64,000 nucleotides of DNA from Sinonovacula constricta (GCA_007844125.1 CM017563.1:38404970-38468969); one strand, 5' to 3'; positions 1-15,600 are shown, counted from the stretch's first letter. Numbers and translations are program-made. The notes: generated by a model not told the origin, from the sequence alone.

Positions 1-1
1 A

Positions 2-610
2 TTATCCTAAATCATATTCTTGTGTCACACATCTAACAAAGACCTGTACCTCTGTCTCCAGTGTATGCTCATCTTCCTCACCACTATGCCCATCCATTTC
101 TGTCGTAGGATGACCACTGTCACCAGACAGATCGAAAGTACCTTTTGTTGATCCTTCCGTAGCCACACCACCACCATCCCCACTACCTCCATAAGAAGAT
201 GGTGGTGGTAATATTTCAGGGGAAGATGGTGGCATTGATGGCTCTGTAATAATAGGCGTTGTAGGTGGCGTCTTAGTCTTTTCCCAACATTTAGTCACGC
301 TAGAGGCTTCGTAGACATTTTTCGGAGGAAAGTCTGGGTCGATATGTAATAGAGGGGTTTCCGTGTAGTGTGATTCAAACTCTGTATAACTTCTTGGCAA
401 CAATGATTTCTCTATTAATAATTTTTTCTCAGGACTTTCATCATCGTCTATGATTGCATCAAAATTGTCACTAACATCATAAAACACTTCGCCCACGTCA
501 GGGGGAGTAAATGGGAACTTTATGAGAGTTTCACTTGTTGGATTGCAAGTGTTGACTAGAACAGTGGAAGGAATGTGGTCTGGTTTTTGGGCACTTTGGT
601 AAAATAGGGT
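2..610 (-). CDS. Glycogenin 3' exon, acidic/Pro-Ser-Gly linker (possibly terminal)
   Basis: After the acceptor TTTCTCCTTTTTCAG the frame stays open for 202 codons, from [12 protein letters not shown] to a TAA at 4-2. Entry is phase 0, matching every upstream candidate. The product is low-complexity: acidic DDDESPEKK, then [20 protein letters not shown], a Gly/Ser stretch and [11 protein letters not shown]. This fits the variable linker after the GT8 domain of long glycogenins. Two endings are possible: the TAA at 4-2, or the donor-like GAG|GTACAG at 50/49, which would also be phase 0 and lead to exons beyond the edge. The family's C-terminal glycogen-synthase-binding motif is not seen here, which favours continuation for at least some isoforms. 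Confidence 0.55.
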   Translation of the reverse strand, partial: TLFYQSAQKPDHIPSTVLVNTCNPTSETLIKFPFTPPDVGEVFYDVSDNFDAIIDDDESPEKKLLIEKSLLPRSYTEFESHYTETPLLHIDPDFPPKNVYEASSVTKCWEKTKTPPTTPIITEPSMPPSSPEILPPPSSYGGSGDGGGVATEGSTKGTFDLSGDSGHPTTEMDGHSGEEDEHTLETEVQVFVRCVTQEYDLG

Positions 611-3600
611 CTGAAAAAGGAGAAATCAACAAGAAAACAAAATCAATGGAGGATGTACGTGAAATACAATGTAAGACTGGCATGAAATGGGATGGAGTTA
701 TGAATGCTGATGTTGGAACAGAAACAAGAAAAATAGGAAAATATTGCGAAGATATTTGACAAAGACAATAATAGGCACAAAACTTTGTTCTCAGACGTCC
801 CTAACACAAACTTGCAGGATACGAGCAGAAGCAAAATGAAAACAGCCATCATTTATTAAGTTCTAGAAATTCTTGTTTAAAACATTGTTCTTCTGTTCTT
901 TTTTTATAAGAAGGAGTAACAGCCATACTGCAGTACTTAAGTATAATCAGCAATTGAAAGCCTTCAGCACATATGCTTAAAATCATAAGCTTATGGCAAA
1001 ATGAAAAGTTAAAACATAGCAAAGAATATAAACCCTTTTTCTTTAAATAAAAAAGACAACAGTGCATATGTACAAAGGCCATTGACAGATGTAGCATGCA
1101 AGAGCACTGGTGCTGTGTCACTGACAGTCACAGAATAAAGCTACTGATTGGGAAATAATATTGGTGCGAACAGCCAAGGTTTTGTTTGTTTTAAGATAAA
1201 TGGCAGCGACACAATCATTAAAGCAACATCCAACTTTCCTGGTGGGGGGAGGTTCCTGATTAATATCTGGGTAGAACCACTGGCAAATTGCAGGTTAACC
1301 CGGAAGACCTTTCCACATTAAGTCCTTAGCTGCTACCAGGACTCAAACTCATGCACTAGAGTCTAAGCAGTCAGAGGAAAAGTGGCAACTACAGTTAGGA
1401 AACTCGCGCCCCCATTTAAAGGGTTGTGTATCAAGATCTTTTTGTCTGTAAAACAGTATGGTACCTATAGGAACATGGCAATTTGCAGACAACACAGCAA
1501 TGTAACACTGACAAAGTATGATATACTAGTATCTGATCTTGAAATGGAGATCAGCTTTATTGACAAAGAGTTAAAAATTTGGCAGTGACAATCATAGCAA
1601 GGAAAGAATTATAGATTAGTTTTATGGAAAAGGTAAGGTACATTTGGCCTTGTCATTCTACTTTTGACAAGATGAAAATATCAGTTATAACAATATTTAG
1701 CACAGTTGGCATTGACATGCTATTCACAAGATGAAGACATTTGTTATGACATTGATATGTGCAGTTGGTCTTGACATTCTACTTACAACAAGATGGAGAG
1801 ATAAGTTATGACAAGTTATTGTACAGTTGGCCATGACATTCTACTTACAAGACAAAGAGATCAGTAATGTACAGTTGGCCATGACATTCTGCTTACATTA
1901 AGACAGAGAGATCAGTTATGACAAGTCAATGTACAGTTGGCCATGACATTCTACTTACAAGACAAAAAGATCAGTAATGTACAGTTGGCCATGACATTCT
2001 ACTTACATTAAGAAGGAGAGATCAGTTATGACAAGTTAATGTACAGTTGGCCATGACATTCTACTTACACGACAAAGAGATCAGTAATGTACAGTTGGCC
2101 ATGACATTCTACTTACATCAAGAAGGAGAGATCAGTTATGACAAGTTAATGTACAGTTGGCCATGACATTCTACTTACATCAAGAAGGAGAGATCAGTTA
2201 TGACAAGTTAATGTACAGTTGGCCATGACATTCTACTTACATCAAGAAGAAGAGATCAGTTATGACAAGTTAATTTAAAATTGGCCCCAACATTCTACTT
2301 ACATTAAGACAGAAATCAGTTATGACAAGTTACTGTACAGTTGGCCCCAACATTCTACTTACATTAAGACAGAAATCAGTTATGACAAGTTACTGTACAG
2401 TTGGCCATGAAATTCTACTTACATTAAGACGGAGAGATCAGTTATGACAAGTTAATTTACAATTGGCCCCAACATTCTACTTACAAGATGGAGAGATCAG
2501 TTATGACATGTTAATGCATGGTTGGCCATGACATTCTACTTACATACTACTTAAAAAAATGGAGAGATGAGTTTTGATAAGTTAATGAACAGTTGGCCAT
2601 GACATTCTATTAACAAGACAAAGAGAACAATGTACAGTAAATACTTTCAACTAGATGAGGAGATCAGTTATGACAATGTTATGGACAGTTTGGTATGACA
2701 TTCATCTTTGGACAATCTACTTACAAAAAAATAAAGAGATCAGTTAAGACATTGCTATATACATTTGGCCCTGTCACTTAATTTAGGGAGGAAAATGGAC
2801 ATGGTATATTTAATGACAAATTAAGATACATATATTCCTGATAATGAACCTAAAACAGTAATTACATTATATATAATGTAAAAGAAATATACATTTGGTC
2901 TTGAAAGAAACAAAATGGGTAAGTAACAAATGAATTTTGTTACATTTTACAGAATTTTACAATCCAACAAGAAATGTTTATGTTAATTGGGTTTATGGTT
3001 CCACCACCAGTATTTCTGTTATCTGGAGATGGTGTACACATGAAGCAGATATAGTGCTGCTTCGAATGTGTATAGCATGCCGTTAACACCTTGTATAATA
3101 CCACACCCAGTCACATTAACCTGACATCGGGCCAACCAGTCCAGGAACTACCTTATATTTGCTTGAGCGTTAGCAAGGGAGCTATACGACTATGGTATGT
3201 CGCGGCCCAGGATCGAACCTGGGGCTACCGTACCTGGAGCTGATGCTCTACCGATTGCCCTACATATTGTTACATGTATTTGAAATAAGCAAAACCGGTC
3301 CGGTCCAACAATAAAATGTCATTAGAACTGATTGAAGCCATAGAAGATGATCTCAACAATAACCTTCAATTAAAGGTGGCATCCAACAATTCGGAGCAAA
3401 CTTTCATTTCTCAAACCACCAAATACAATGTTGTTACCCAAAAAGATCTTGCAGAATGCTGTTATACCTGCTATTTATACCCTGCATCTATGTGAAAAGT
3501 GAAGCATAACATATTATCATCATTACAAACATATATTTCCTATCTTAGCCACACTGCACAGTTAACTATTAATTTTATCTTAGACAACCATGTGACCAAT

Positions 3601-6600
3601 TTTTTTCTAAATAACTATATCATCGTCTGGTTAATCAGCACTGACATTGATATATACTTTTAGCAGAATTCCCCATTGTGCTTATTTATAAATTTGGAAG
3701 GAATGGTAATTTTTATGACTTACAATTTTTGCGACTTATTTCAAAACTTGTACAGTCTAACAATTGCTGTAGCATCCAAAATAGTTTTTACTAAAACTCA
3801 AGTATGAGTTTGTTAAGAAATTACGCAGAAGAAATATGCAGATGGATGGGATTAGCTGGCATTTTTGCCGATACTGTGCAGCGACATTTCTATCGATATA
3901 GCACAGGGGCACTTATGAGGTGCCCAGGGACTGAACCCAGCTGGTCCATTATACTGACACCGACGAGTCAGGCGTAATGCTGTCCCCTTTGCCCTGAGTG
4001 TAAGGAGGGAAGCCACTACTACCAACTTAAAATACTTTGGTTTGACCGGGCCGGGGTTTGAACCCTCGACCTCCCGATCCGCAAGCCGACTACCAATTGA
4101 GCTATTGCAGCCGGTAAAAGTATGCAGAAAATTTCTCTGAACTGGGTTACTATTTTGTTACATGCATTTGAAAGTCAAACTGTCGGACACCACCTTTACT
4201 AGACGAGCCTGTAAATGTCCTGCGCAGCGTACATGTTAGTGCTTATTAGATGTTAAAGTTTGATTGAAGTATTGTAAATAATATGGAAATTATTCCTAAG
4301 ATATGGAAATGAATGGACGGACATATGTACATTAAGCCACATGGATGGAGTGACAATGTGACTGCTGTATGTTGCCTTTCATGAGCATAAAAAAGTGACA
4401 TTGCCAGATGTGAGCATAACATTGCTTCAATGACCTATATAATTTCCATTTCTAAATTATTCTGTTTGTTTTGTTTTTTGATATAAATTGCAGCAACTAA
4501 TTATGGTCCTTATAGCGACATCCAGCTATTTTGTTGAATGAACCACTGGCGCACTGCAGGTCAGCTGGACGACCTTCCCACATTTAGTCCTTCGCCTCGA
4601 ACAGGACTTGAACCCATGCGGTGAGAGGCTAAGTGGTCAGAGGACAGCTACAAGTCGGAGACTACCACTACACCATGGGCGCCCCACTAATTATTCTGTC
4701 CATATGTACTCATAAGAAAATGTTTACAAAATCACAAACTTAAACTTAAACATAAGCAGGCTAAGTTACACAGAAACAGATGCTTGATAGTTCATTATTG
4801 CAACAAAAACAAGGAATGGACTGACTTGACAGAATTCAGCAAATTTTATTTCAGTAAAATAATTTTAACTTTTAAAGTTACATGTTTATGTATTTGTATT
4901 TTGAGTATTACGGCACACTGACACATGAAAGGTTAAATGGCGCTGAATACGATATGTTACTGCATAATGGGAGCTGCAAGTGTAACAAGAATGTTGATGC
5001 CTTCAGATACAATAGTTCTAATCAGAAACAAACATTGCATGTTGATTACACCTTTTCTGCAGACACAGCTGACACAAAACAATTAGCCTAGCATACACAA
5101 AAGAGACAATGCTACAAAAGTTAGCCGACAGAAGTAAAGATGAAGGACCCCAAGCCAAACATAGCTGGCATCTAGCAGTTTTTGTCCAGGATGAGTCTAG
5201 CAAGAGAAAAAGCAGGGTATTTTATCCAGTTCAGTTGCAACCTTCATCTGAAGTTAAAGTAGCCTGGTTGTCATTCCATTCACTCTTTCTTTGGTTGTTG
5301 ATGAGGTGCCTCTGTCATACAGTTGTAGGTTCTGCGATTTGTAAGGTCATATCCTGGTGTGTGATGGTGCTTTTTTGCAGCTGCTTCATCATCCATCGCC
5401 TTGTTCAATCAATCGACCTTCAGCAAAAAAACCCCATCAAATCAACACTTCAAGCAAATCCATCGAAGATTATCATCCATCGAAGTTTGTAACGTTCTTG
5501 GATTATATGGACCAGGCTTTGGCAAAATGGTAGAAATCCAGATCAGCTAGTTTTCACAGGGAGATGTTTGTTCAGGATCTGCACTATTTCCTGTGGAGCG
5601 TCTAGTAGTATTTGGATTATTGCTCCGATTATGAGGGTTTAATTTTTTTCAGCCAGAAGCGTATAAATTCTCTTTTTACAAAAACAGCCATTTCTCTGAT
5701 TTTGTTGAGAGTTCTAAACTTGATCCTAAGTGGCATGAGGTTTAGGAGTAACAAGTTAGTGACTCGAATTGCTTGGCTATATGCGGGTCTTAGAAAAAAT
5801 GTAACTGTCTCAAGCAAGGCACCAAGCTTCCCCAGTAAAAGAAGCCTAGATATGGTCCTAAATACACAGAAAACAATGGACAATGGATTTCATGTTACAG
5901 CCTCTTTAAACCTCAGCAAAGGGACTACTTTCCCTATTTTGATATTTGTCTCTATTTATCTATGAACAAGTCTATTATAGATACCCTAATCTGTTATTTT
6001 CTGTTTCTTGTTTTTTAATGTGATCATTGTAAGACATGTAATTACCCACACACGCCTGTTATAGCTATTCTGTTCTGTTATTTTCTGTTTCTTTCTGTTT
6101 CAATTTGATATTTTTAAGTAATTACCCACACACATCTGTTATAGCTTCCCTGTTCTGTTACTTTCTGCTTCTTTCTGTTTCAATATATTTGTAAATTATT
6201 ACCTACAGCTACTGTGTTCTGTTTTTTTTCTGTTTCATTTTGTTAGCATCATTTTCTTTATACCCTTTTAAGCATGATCAGCTGATCTCCTTTAGCAATG
6301 GTTGACTATTACATAACCAATACATGTTATTCCCCCATGTACATTCCAGGAACTCTTATACAAATATAGTCTACTGCCCAATTCAAGGGAACGACTATAT
6401 TTAGACATTATTGTATACTAATTAATTTTATTTTAGATAATATATTTTACAAAAACTTGATATAGGCATGCAATTACTGCAGTTATTTATTTATACATTT
6501 TCTTTCTTTTTTTGAAGTCTTTGTTTATTTACATTTTTATATATCCACTTTAATAATGGTGGAGCAGTGGTTTTTATGTAAACTTAAAAAATCAACAACT

Positions 6601-9600
6601 GTTTTGCTAAATAATCCAGTGTTGATGCATTTTTTAATGACACCAATATCAACATAATGAGAATAGAATAGTCTCTCTTGAATAATCTCTACATGCAAGT
6701 AGGTCCTTTCATTTTGATTACTCTATTTCTACACTCGTTCTCTTTGGACTGTATGTCGGTTTAAATGCCTTTCATTTTACACCTAGATTAACCATCATCA
6801 ACAAACACTGTTTTGTTTACATAACATACCTCTTTAAGTATTTCATTTGATTCAAGCTCATTTTTATGCAAAAGAAAGACATTTCACTGTTAGTAATTGA
6901 AACATCTGCAAAAGAACAGGCGATAAAATTAAAGAATTCCAACTAAAAGGACCTATCTAGTATTTGGACTTCCTCGGATATTACCTATCAAGGGAGACAA
7001 TTTTATTTCACTAATGTACCTCATTCACTGAACATCACTGCTAATAACATAATGTAACCCAAGGCTAGAATCATGTTTAGTCCAGCTTTAATTCTTGGCA
7101 TGTTTCTTAACAACACCAAAAGCCAAACTAAGTGCAAGTTAATTAAAAATACTATAACTTTACCAATAAAGCAATTACAACATTTATAAATATATGCCTT
7201 TTGCATCAACAATGTCTGTGCAAGTGTATAAACGTTCCTTCATTAGAAAAACTAAATCTACTTACATTTAGACACCACGGCATTCCATTATGAATATTGG
7301 TGCAAACAACTACATTTCGTATACCACAAAAAACTTTGACAAAGAACTTTCCCATTTCTATGCATCAAGTCCATGCAACAATTATTTTGATCTGACTTTT
7401 GAAGAATAACAAGAGCTGTTCAAAGACATCACACTCCACTTTCAAATTCTTGGTAAAAAAAATGGGCATTTCTCTGCCAAAATTAAATTTAGGGCTACTT
7501 GCCCTTTTGAAATGGGCTCAACTTTTGGTAGTGATTAAGTTTTCCAAGCTGATAGTTAACATCGCTGACAGTTTTCTAGAAAAAGAGCTCAACAAAAAGA
7601 TTCCCTAATGCTGATTTGGATGAAGATGAGAGGTGTCATTGACTATGGCTCAACTTTTCAAAAAGTGTTGATTAGGATCGTACAATAATAAAAGACAAGT
7701 GTACTTGCTTTTTCAAAATAGAAATGGGTAAGTTTTTGCTAACAATAATAATATCGAGGTTTTGAGGCACAAAAAATTTCCAACCTGCGTTTTTTGTTTT
7801 GAATTAATTGAGTGACATCTTACACCTTTATTATTTACTGTTGTTTATTGGGTTTATCGTCCCACCAACAATATTTCTGTTATCTGGAGACGGTGTCCAC
7901 TTGAAGCAGATATAGTGCTGCCTTCACTGTGTATAGCATGCCGTGAACACCTTGCATGATACCACACCCAGTCACATTATCCTGAAACCGGGCCAGCCAG
8001 TCGCAGAACTACCCTTATATTTGCTTGAGCATTAGCAAGGGAGCTATACCACTACCATTTTTAACGAATTTGGTATGTCGCGCCTTACCAGGTCAGGTAA
8101 AACCATTATTATTTACCTTATCCCAAATCAGTTTTTACTTTTGATAAAACAGCCACTTCATTGTTTCATGACACCAGACCCAGCAATATTATCCAGACAG
8201 CTAGTTGACTAGATCTGGAATTATGTTAATAAGCTAAGCAAAATGTCAAAAAGCTTAAGCCGGCCATTTTTTTAAGACCATAAAATAGAATAAAAAACCT
8301 AAAGCAATGAGTGTAAACACATACATGTACTTGTGTTTTAATACATTTTTCTCACAAATGCTAGGGATCAACAATTTCTGAAAATGACTACATATATATA
8401 GTTTGAACTCTTGATGAAAAAATTATTGATGAAAAAAATCAATCATGAAGGCATAAAAAACATAATAAAATATCTCAGACGCTAGACAAAACATTTAGAA
8501 TAATTACCGATATATATATGACAAAAAAAAACATCCAATTTATTATGGAGTGCTTCTTTGCTAACCAATTTTCGATTAACAAAACATAAACATAAGAATA
8601 AAGTGTCATGCAGAGTGTGCGAACTGGGTGCTTTTGTAGTAAATGGTGCCAAAAAACCATAGCAGATGATCCAAGCAGTAGAACAGAACAGAATATTCTA
8701 TCTCAATATGCCAGGACGGACAAGAAGACAAGTACAGACAACGGTAAGTGCCAGGGAGCTAGGACTACCAAGGCTAAAAGCTATTTGGTTACACATACAG
8801 AATAGAACTTACATAAATAAAATGTCTAGAAAGAATAACACTCAATAATATACAATAATATACAATTACATGTTGATTATCAATAAGCATAATAATTATT
8901 TGATTTTAGATGGTGTGAATAAAGAATATTTTAATAATATAGAGCAAATAATTATAGACAGAATTCATATAGAAAAATAACACACACATACTTGCCAACT
9001 TACACCTAGCCTACGTTATTACTATTTACTGTCATTCTTTTTTTACAAGCCACAAGAAAAGAACCATCACCTTTTTATTACAGTACAAGTATCAGATAAC
9101 AGCAAACCACATCACACCTTTAAAGTTCAGCTGTTATATTTATATATCACCTTTTAATTTATTAATCAAAGGGAACAATAATTGCAATTTGTGCTTTAAT
9201 AGAATTGCTTCTAAAAATAGGAAGAAAATAATAAAATATATTAATCAAAGGGAACAATAATTGCAATTTGTGCTTTAATAGAATTGCTTCTAAAAATACG
9301 AAGAAAATAATAAAATATATTAATCAAAGGGAACAGTTATTGCAATTAGTGCTTTAATAGAATTGCTTCTAAAAATATGAAGAAAATAATTAAATAAATG
9401 GATTCTGATGGAAGAAGAAATACATTATTCTAGTCCTTCACCAACATGACATAACCTATGTGATGCAAGGTGTTCAAACAGGTCTATTTACAGAAACATT
9501 TTGAGACTACTTGATTAGTGAGGAAAGTCAATTACTGTGCAGGTCACCTTGCCTTAAATATTTACATCTCTATAAAAAGGAAGAAAAAGAAAATTGTCAG

Positions 9601-12600
9601 TGAACAATCAGCCAATCAAGAGGTTATCTAGTCCAAATCTAAAAACTGTGTACCAGTGCTCCTGAAATTTTATGGCTGTTTCAACTTATTTTAGAAAAAT
9701 AATTTAAAAAAAAAAGAAAACTATGCTACTTTATATTTACAAATGCACATATATATATAGAAATATACCAAAATACTTTTAAAATTGGATAATAAAATAT
9801 AAAAAATTTCCAATCGACTATAAATATATAGGTTAAAAAAAATAAAAAAATAAATATAAAATTGGATTGGAAGATGTTTACAGTTATATATATAATTTTT
9901 TTTTACTATATATAGATTACATTTCTCTTCTTAGAAACCTATGTCTCCACCATTATAGAAGTGGAAGTATTGTTAGCTTATTGGACAATTCTAGATTAAA
10001 AGATATGTGAGGCTTTCTTCATAACTGAATATGATCAGTGCAGATAAATGCAACCTTAGTGCCAAGAAACTCAAGTGAATGAACAACATGGAAACAAAAG
10101 TCTGAGAACAAAGTTAGATTTTGCTTAAGGTTATTCATGCAAAAAAAAAAAAAAAGCTTAAATAGTTTGTAGATTTTTTTCATCCACATTTTTTTATGTG
10201 TTATCTTTAACACCAACAGAAAACAGAATTAATTCCATGCACAGTTTAAAAACATCTGAATTTGTAATTTAATGCAAATATGGTAATTTTTTTTAAATTG
10301 TAAAATTTATACATTATATAAACTGACCACAATGCCATATTACTGTTGAATGTATACTTTTCTAAACGAAAAAGAATGAAATGAAAACGTTTGTGCAAAA
10401 AAGAGTTAGTTCAAAAAAGAATAACACTGAAACAGATTAAAAGCAACAATGTTAAATTTCCAAAGGAGAATTGACAAACAGGAAATCACTAAAAGATTCT
10501 TACTACATGTATATTAAAATGGACTGGCCTTTAGACGAATTGTATTTGTATTTTGGGGGGTTTTACGGCACACCGACACTTAATAGGTCATTCTGCGCTG
10601 AATAAGATGGTTTGCTTTAACATTGAACATTTTAACATTGAATATCCTGCCAACAATTTTTCAATTTTAGGTGTGTTGCCTTCTTTTATAACACACACTT
10701 TTTGTTGTCTGCTAACAAATACAAGCAATGGTGCCTTCGGACTCAGCTGCTAACAGAGAAAATCAGGATTAGAGAGCTCTCACCAGGATGATGGGATGGG
10801 GTTTGCAGGCATTTTTGTCGATACTGTGCAGCGACATTTCTATCATTACAGCACAGGGGCACTTATGAGGTGCCCAGGGACTGAATCTGGCTGGTCCATT
10901 ATACTGGCACCGACGAGTCAGGCGTAATGCTGTCCCCATGGTCCCGAGCATTAGGAGGGAAGCCAATACTACCAACTTTTAAAGTCTTTGGTTTGACCCG
11001 GCCGGGCTTAAACCCGAGACCTCCCGATACGCCAGCCGACGCTCTACTGCTTGAGCTATTGCAGCCTGTCCTGTGGCTGACCTAGACATACAGTTTTTAC
11101 CTACAGCTGATCAAGTAAAATTGTTGGCAAAAAAAAAAACTAAGTAAAAATAACATTTATCCAGCAGCTAACACAAAAAGAGTGAGCTCTCATATTATAT
11201 ATAGTTGACTTCCTTGGGGAACCAGTATTCCGGCAGTAAACAACTTTTAGTGATGATACTGCCCATGGACTCGCATCTTAATTTCTTCGATTTTCTTGCG
11301 AGAACCTCTAGGTCAGAGCCAGTTAATCACAGACCAAGGTTTCAATTTAGTCCACTTATGGAATACTAAGTGCTATATTCCTTGAAAAAAAACATACTTG
11401 ACCAGCAGTCACAGTTGTACCATCATTTCAACCTTAAACGTTGCAACTTAAACCTGTCTATGGAGTTAAACTGTGCCACTTGCAACTGTCTATGGAGTTA
11501 AACTGTGCAACTTGCACCTGTCTATGGAGTTAAACTGTGCCACTTGCACCTGTATATGGAGTTAAACTGTGCCACTTGCACCTGTCTATGGAGTTAAACA
11601 GTGCCACTTGCACCTGTCTATGGAGTTAAACTGTGCCACTTGCAACTGTCTATGGAGTTAAACAGTGCCACTTGCACCTGTCTATGGAGTTAAACAGAGC
11701 CACTTGCACCTGTCTATGAAGTTAAACAGTGCCATTTGCACCTGTATATGGAGTTAAACAGTGTCACTTGCTCCTGTCTATGAAGTTAAACAGTGCCATT
11801 TGCACCTGTCTATGGAGTTAAACAGTGCCATTTGCACCTGTCTATGGAGTTAAACAGAGCCACTTGCACCTGGATATGGAGTTAAAAAGATATTCTCAAG
11901 TGTCAATGACAATAATAATCTTTTTAATTATTTTTATATTTAAAAAAAAATTGTATCTAAACATAATAATCCTCAATCTAAAGACCAGTCACTGTTTCAC
12001 CAAGCTAACAGAACAAAGCACAAACACAAGCGTAAGCAGACGAGGCATGGTGAAAACACAGAACAATATGGTGGAGTAACAGCAAAAGCAACAGTCACAA
12101 GCAACAAAGACCAGGATTATCATACAAATGTTAACATATTCTAAAGGCTGACGACTAACGCAAATCTTAATTTTTATTTTAATTAACATTAAGGCCTGAA
12201 CAACCTGTACTGCAAACTGAAACATATTATTTCAGTAAGAAAATATTTTCAGAATGATTGTAGTTAAATAAGCTGCTAGTTTCCATTTTAAAACTTTTTA
12301 CTTTTCTTGTAAATATCATATTATTTTATACTTACAGCTTAAAAAGGTATGTTGTTATGAAGGTATAATATTTCTTAGTTACGATTCAAAAGTCACACCT
12401 TTGGTTCCACTACTTTAACAGAAAACTAAAATATTATGGACAATCCACAAGAACATAAATTTGAATAAAAATTCTTACCGCTGTCAGTTGCTCTGCCTGC
12501 ATGCGAAATGGGAAGAAACAAATCAATGCAAAACATTAGTATCAACGGATCACACGGGTGCAAATGCTCGGAACATTTTATGCACTAAACAAATCATGGT

Positions 12601-15600
12601 CCAATAATGGTAAAGCAAAAAATAAAAGATTAGAAAATGCTGCAAAAAATGTTCACACAGCTTAGAAATTTCAAAAATATATAATAGAAAATATCATATA
12701 AAGAGGACTTTAATTCTTTTTGAAATCTAGAGAAGCACTTGAATTAAAAAGCATGTTCACAATTGTTATTTTAATCTGAAGATATGTGTGCATTTAAATA
12801 TTTAAATGCTCTAAAATTGTAATATATTAAAAATATTGCAATCAAAAACTGTATATCAACTTTACATTTTTAATAAACAAGGCACATGTACATGCAAAAG
12901 ACAAATTAATACCACATTTAAAAAAACTGTGCGCTCCAAGAATGAATTACCATAATATGTAAAATAAACAAAGTGAAACAAAAACAAGTGATAAATGAAT
13001 GAAAAAACAACTTTCTTATATTTCTTAACTAGCAAGTTTACATCAGAAGAGCTTACTAAAAAAAACCCCTGAAATCATGTTTGAAGATTGACATAGTAAG
13101 TTTAGAAAAAGAAACTATTTAAAAACATAACTTTAAACATAACCGAAAAAATACTTCCACACAAGAAGTTAGTAAAACGGCTCCAATTACATATGGAGAT
13201 TTCTACAGTAGGGTTATATGTATTTTCGCATAATGTAGTTGTCAAACATAAGGGAAGAAAATATATGCCTATAAATATCAGCTGCAAGACCTCACAGACA
13301 GGTTTTTGACCAAGTTTTAACCCAAGTGTTATGGGCTCACGAGTTTCAGCAACCCTCTAACACTATCCTACTACAACATACTAACTTCAATAATGAAACA
13401 AAAAAAGTGTTTTATTTCTTTAACATATCTGTATCATACATGCAATGCTATGCAGGCTTTCACCCAGTGTCGGAGCCCACGGCTACTGAATACGTTTCAC
13501 TCCATTCATACACCGTAGGATTTTTATCTACGATGTCGCCGTATTGAGAGTTAAATTTGAATATATATCAGCCAATCAAAACAATGCTTACATTTTCGCT
13601 ACACGTATGTGTGGAGGTAGCCAAGTATCGGGAAACTTGAATTCTCTTTGCATTGATGACCTCATTTTGGAGGAAAAACCCAAAAATGAAAGAACAAGCT
13701 TTATCATTGGACTGAAATCTTCATTGAATTATGAAGCAACCAATGAATAATCATTACCAGAAATGGAGAAAAGTGAACAAAATATCCTATGGGCGATGAA
13801 TGGAGAGTAACAGAATGGATCAGTCGTGGGTGTCCAATGATGGTTTTCACCGTATAGCTTAATTTTGTGTAAACAATTTTTCTGCAGAAACACATTTTTT
13901 TTTCTTTTAGAATACTCTTAGTTTTTATTTTACACTTAATCTTTTTTTATCAACATGCTTACATGTCACAATATATCAATAAGACAAAATCATAGTATGG
14001 CAGTATTTATGTAGCAGTAAATTACCATGGAAACGAAGTCGCACACCCGATAGCTTAATCAATAGAGCGTCAACTTGGTCTAAGAATGCTCCAGGTTGGA
14101 TCCCGGGTTGTAACGTACCAAAGTTGGTAAAAATGGTAGTGGTACATGTATAGCTCCCCTTGCTAATGCTCATGCAAATATAAAGGACTATCACGGACAG
14201 TTTGGTGTCATGACAATGTGAATCGATGTGGCATCATGCCGGGTGTGCACAGCATGCTGTTACATAGTAATGGCAGTCTTATACCTGCTTCAAGTGTAAA
14301 CTGTCTCCAAATAATTGAAATACTGTTGGCGGGACAACAAACCCAATAAACAAACATACAGATTCACATGTAAAACTAGACCCAAACTTAATCTGTACAA
14401 GAATTAAAAAGACTAATGGAGCCAATAATTCTAGCTTTGAATCCAAACAAAAACATGTAAAAATGAAATAATAATGAAATATTCTATTTAAAAATAAATA
14501 AAATATAATAATAAATATTTCTATTTCTATTAGAAAATTCTATTTAAGTAAAACAACAAAAGGGCATTATAACTTATTTGTTTGTTACATCGCACTGACA
14601 CACTTACAAGTCAGTTACTCTAACCGCTCGACTATGTTGCCCCCATTATATCTTGAAAGTATATGATTTCGGAATTGTGAAACATGATTTCTTAAGCAAA
14701 TTGCAAAATGCTTAGCCAAGTAACAATCTTTATTAAAATAAAAAAACTATGTTAATGTATTAGGCATGATGTTTATGTCTAGGCATGATGTTAATGTCCT
14801 AGGCATTATGTTTATGTCCTAGGAATTATGTGAATGTCCTAGGAATGATGTCAATGTCCAAGGCATGATGTCAATGTCCTAGGAATGATGTCAATGTCCA
14901 AGGCATTATGTTAATGTCCTAGGCATTATGTTTATGTCCTAGGCATGATGTTTATGTCCTAGGAATTATGTTAATGTCCTAGGATTCCAGATCCTTTGTC
15001 AGTGGGATGGGATGGGGATTAGCCGGCATTTTTGCCGATACTGCGCAGCGACATTTCTATCATTATAGCACAGGGGCACTTATGAGGTGCCCAGGGACTG
15101 AACCCGGCCGGTCCATTATACTGACACCGACGAGTCAGGCGTAATGCTGTCCCCTTAGCCCCGAGCGTTAGGAGGGAAGCCACTACTACCAACTTTAAAG
15201 TCTTTGGTTAGACCCAGCCGGGGTTCGAACCCACGACCTCCCGATCCGCAAGCCGACGCTCTACCACCTGAGCTATTGCGGCCGGTCTTTGTCAGTGGAA
15301 AATAAAATGCCAACATTGAACAAGAGAGTGCCGCAGACATTTAGAAATAGTTAACAAGGAATATAGTTTGTCCTGTTTTTGAAATACATCGCAGCAACCA
15401 ATTATGACCATTATAGTGACGGCCAGCGAATTCGCTGGTGGAAGACCCCAAGCAAAGGTCTGGGTAGAACTGTCGCACCACAGGTCAGCTGAAGACCTTC
15501 CAACATTAAGTCCTTCGCCCCCAGTAGGACTCGAACCCAGGCGGTGAGAGGGCTAATAATAACAAAATACCAACTGAACATGTAGGCCATTTTTAACTAC

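Noticed and set aside
1628..2780. Possible CRISPR-like array of regular repeats
   Set aside because: Units are contiguous minisatellite copies without unique spacers, in animal DNA.
3180..3264. tRNA-like segments throughout the introns as real tRNA genes
   Set aside because: They belong to SINE heads: the same 200-300 bp body follows each one, and the folds are degraded.
5109..5492. 127-codon plus-strand frame
   Set aside because: Isolated, without recognisable domain; includes part of a dispersed motif zone.
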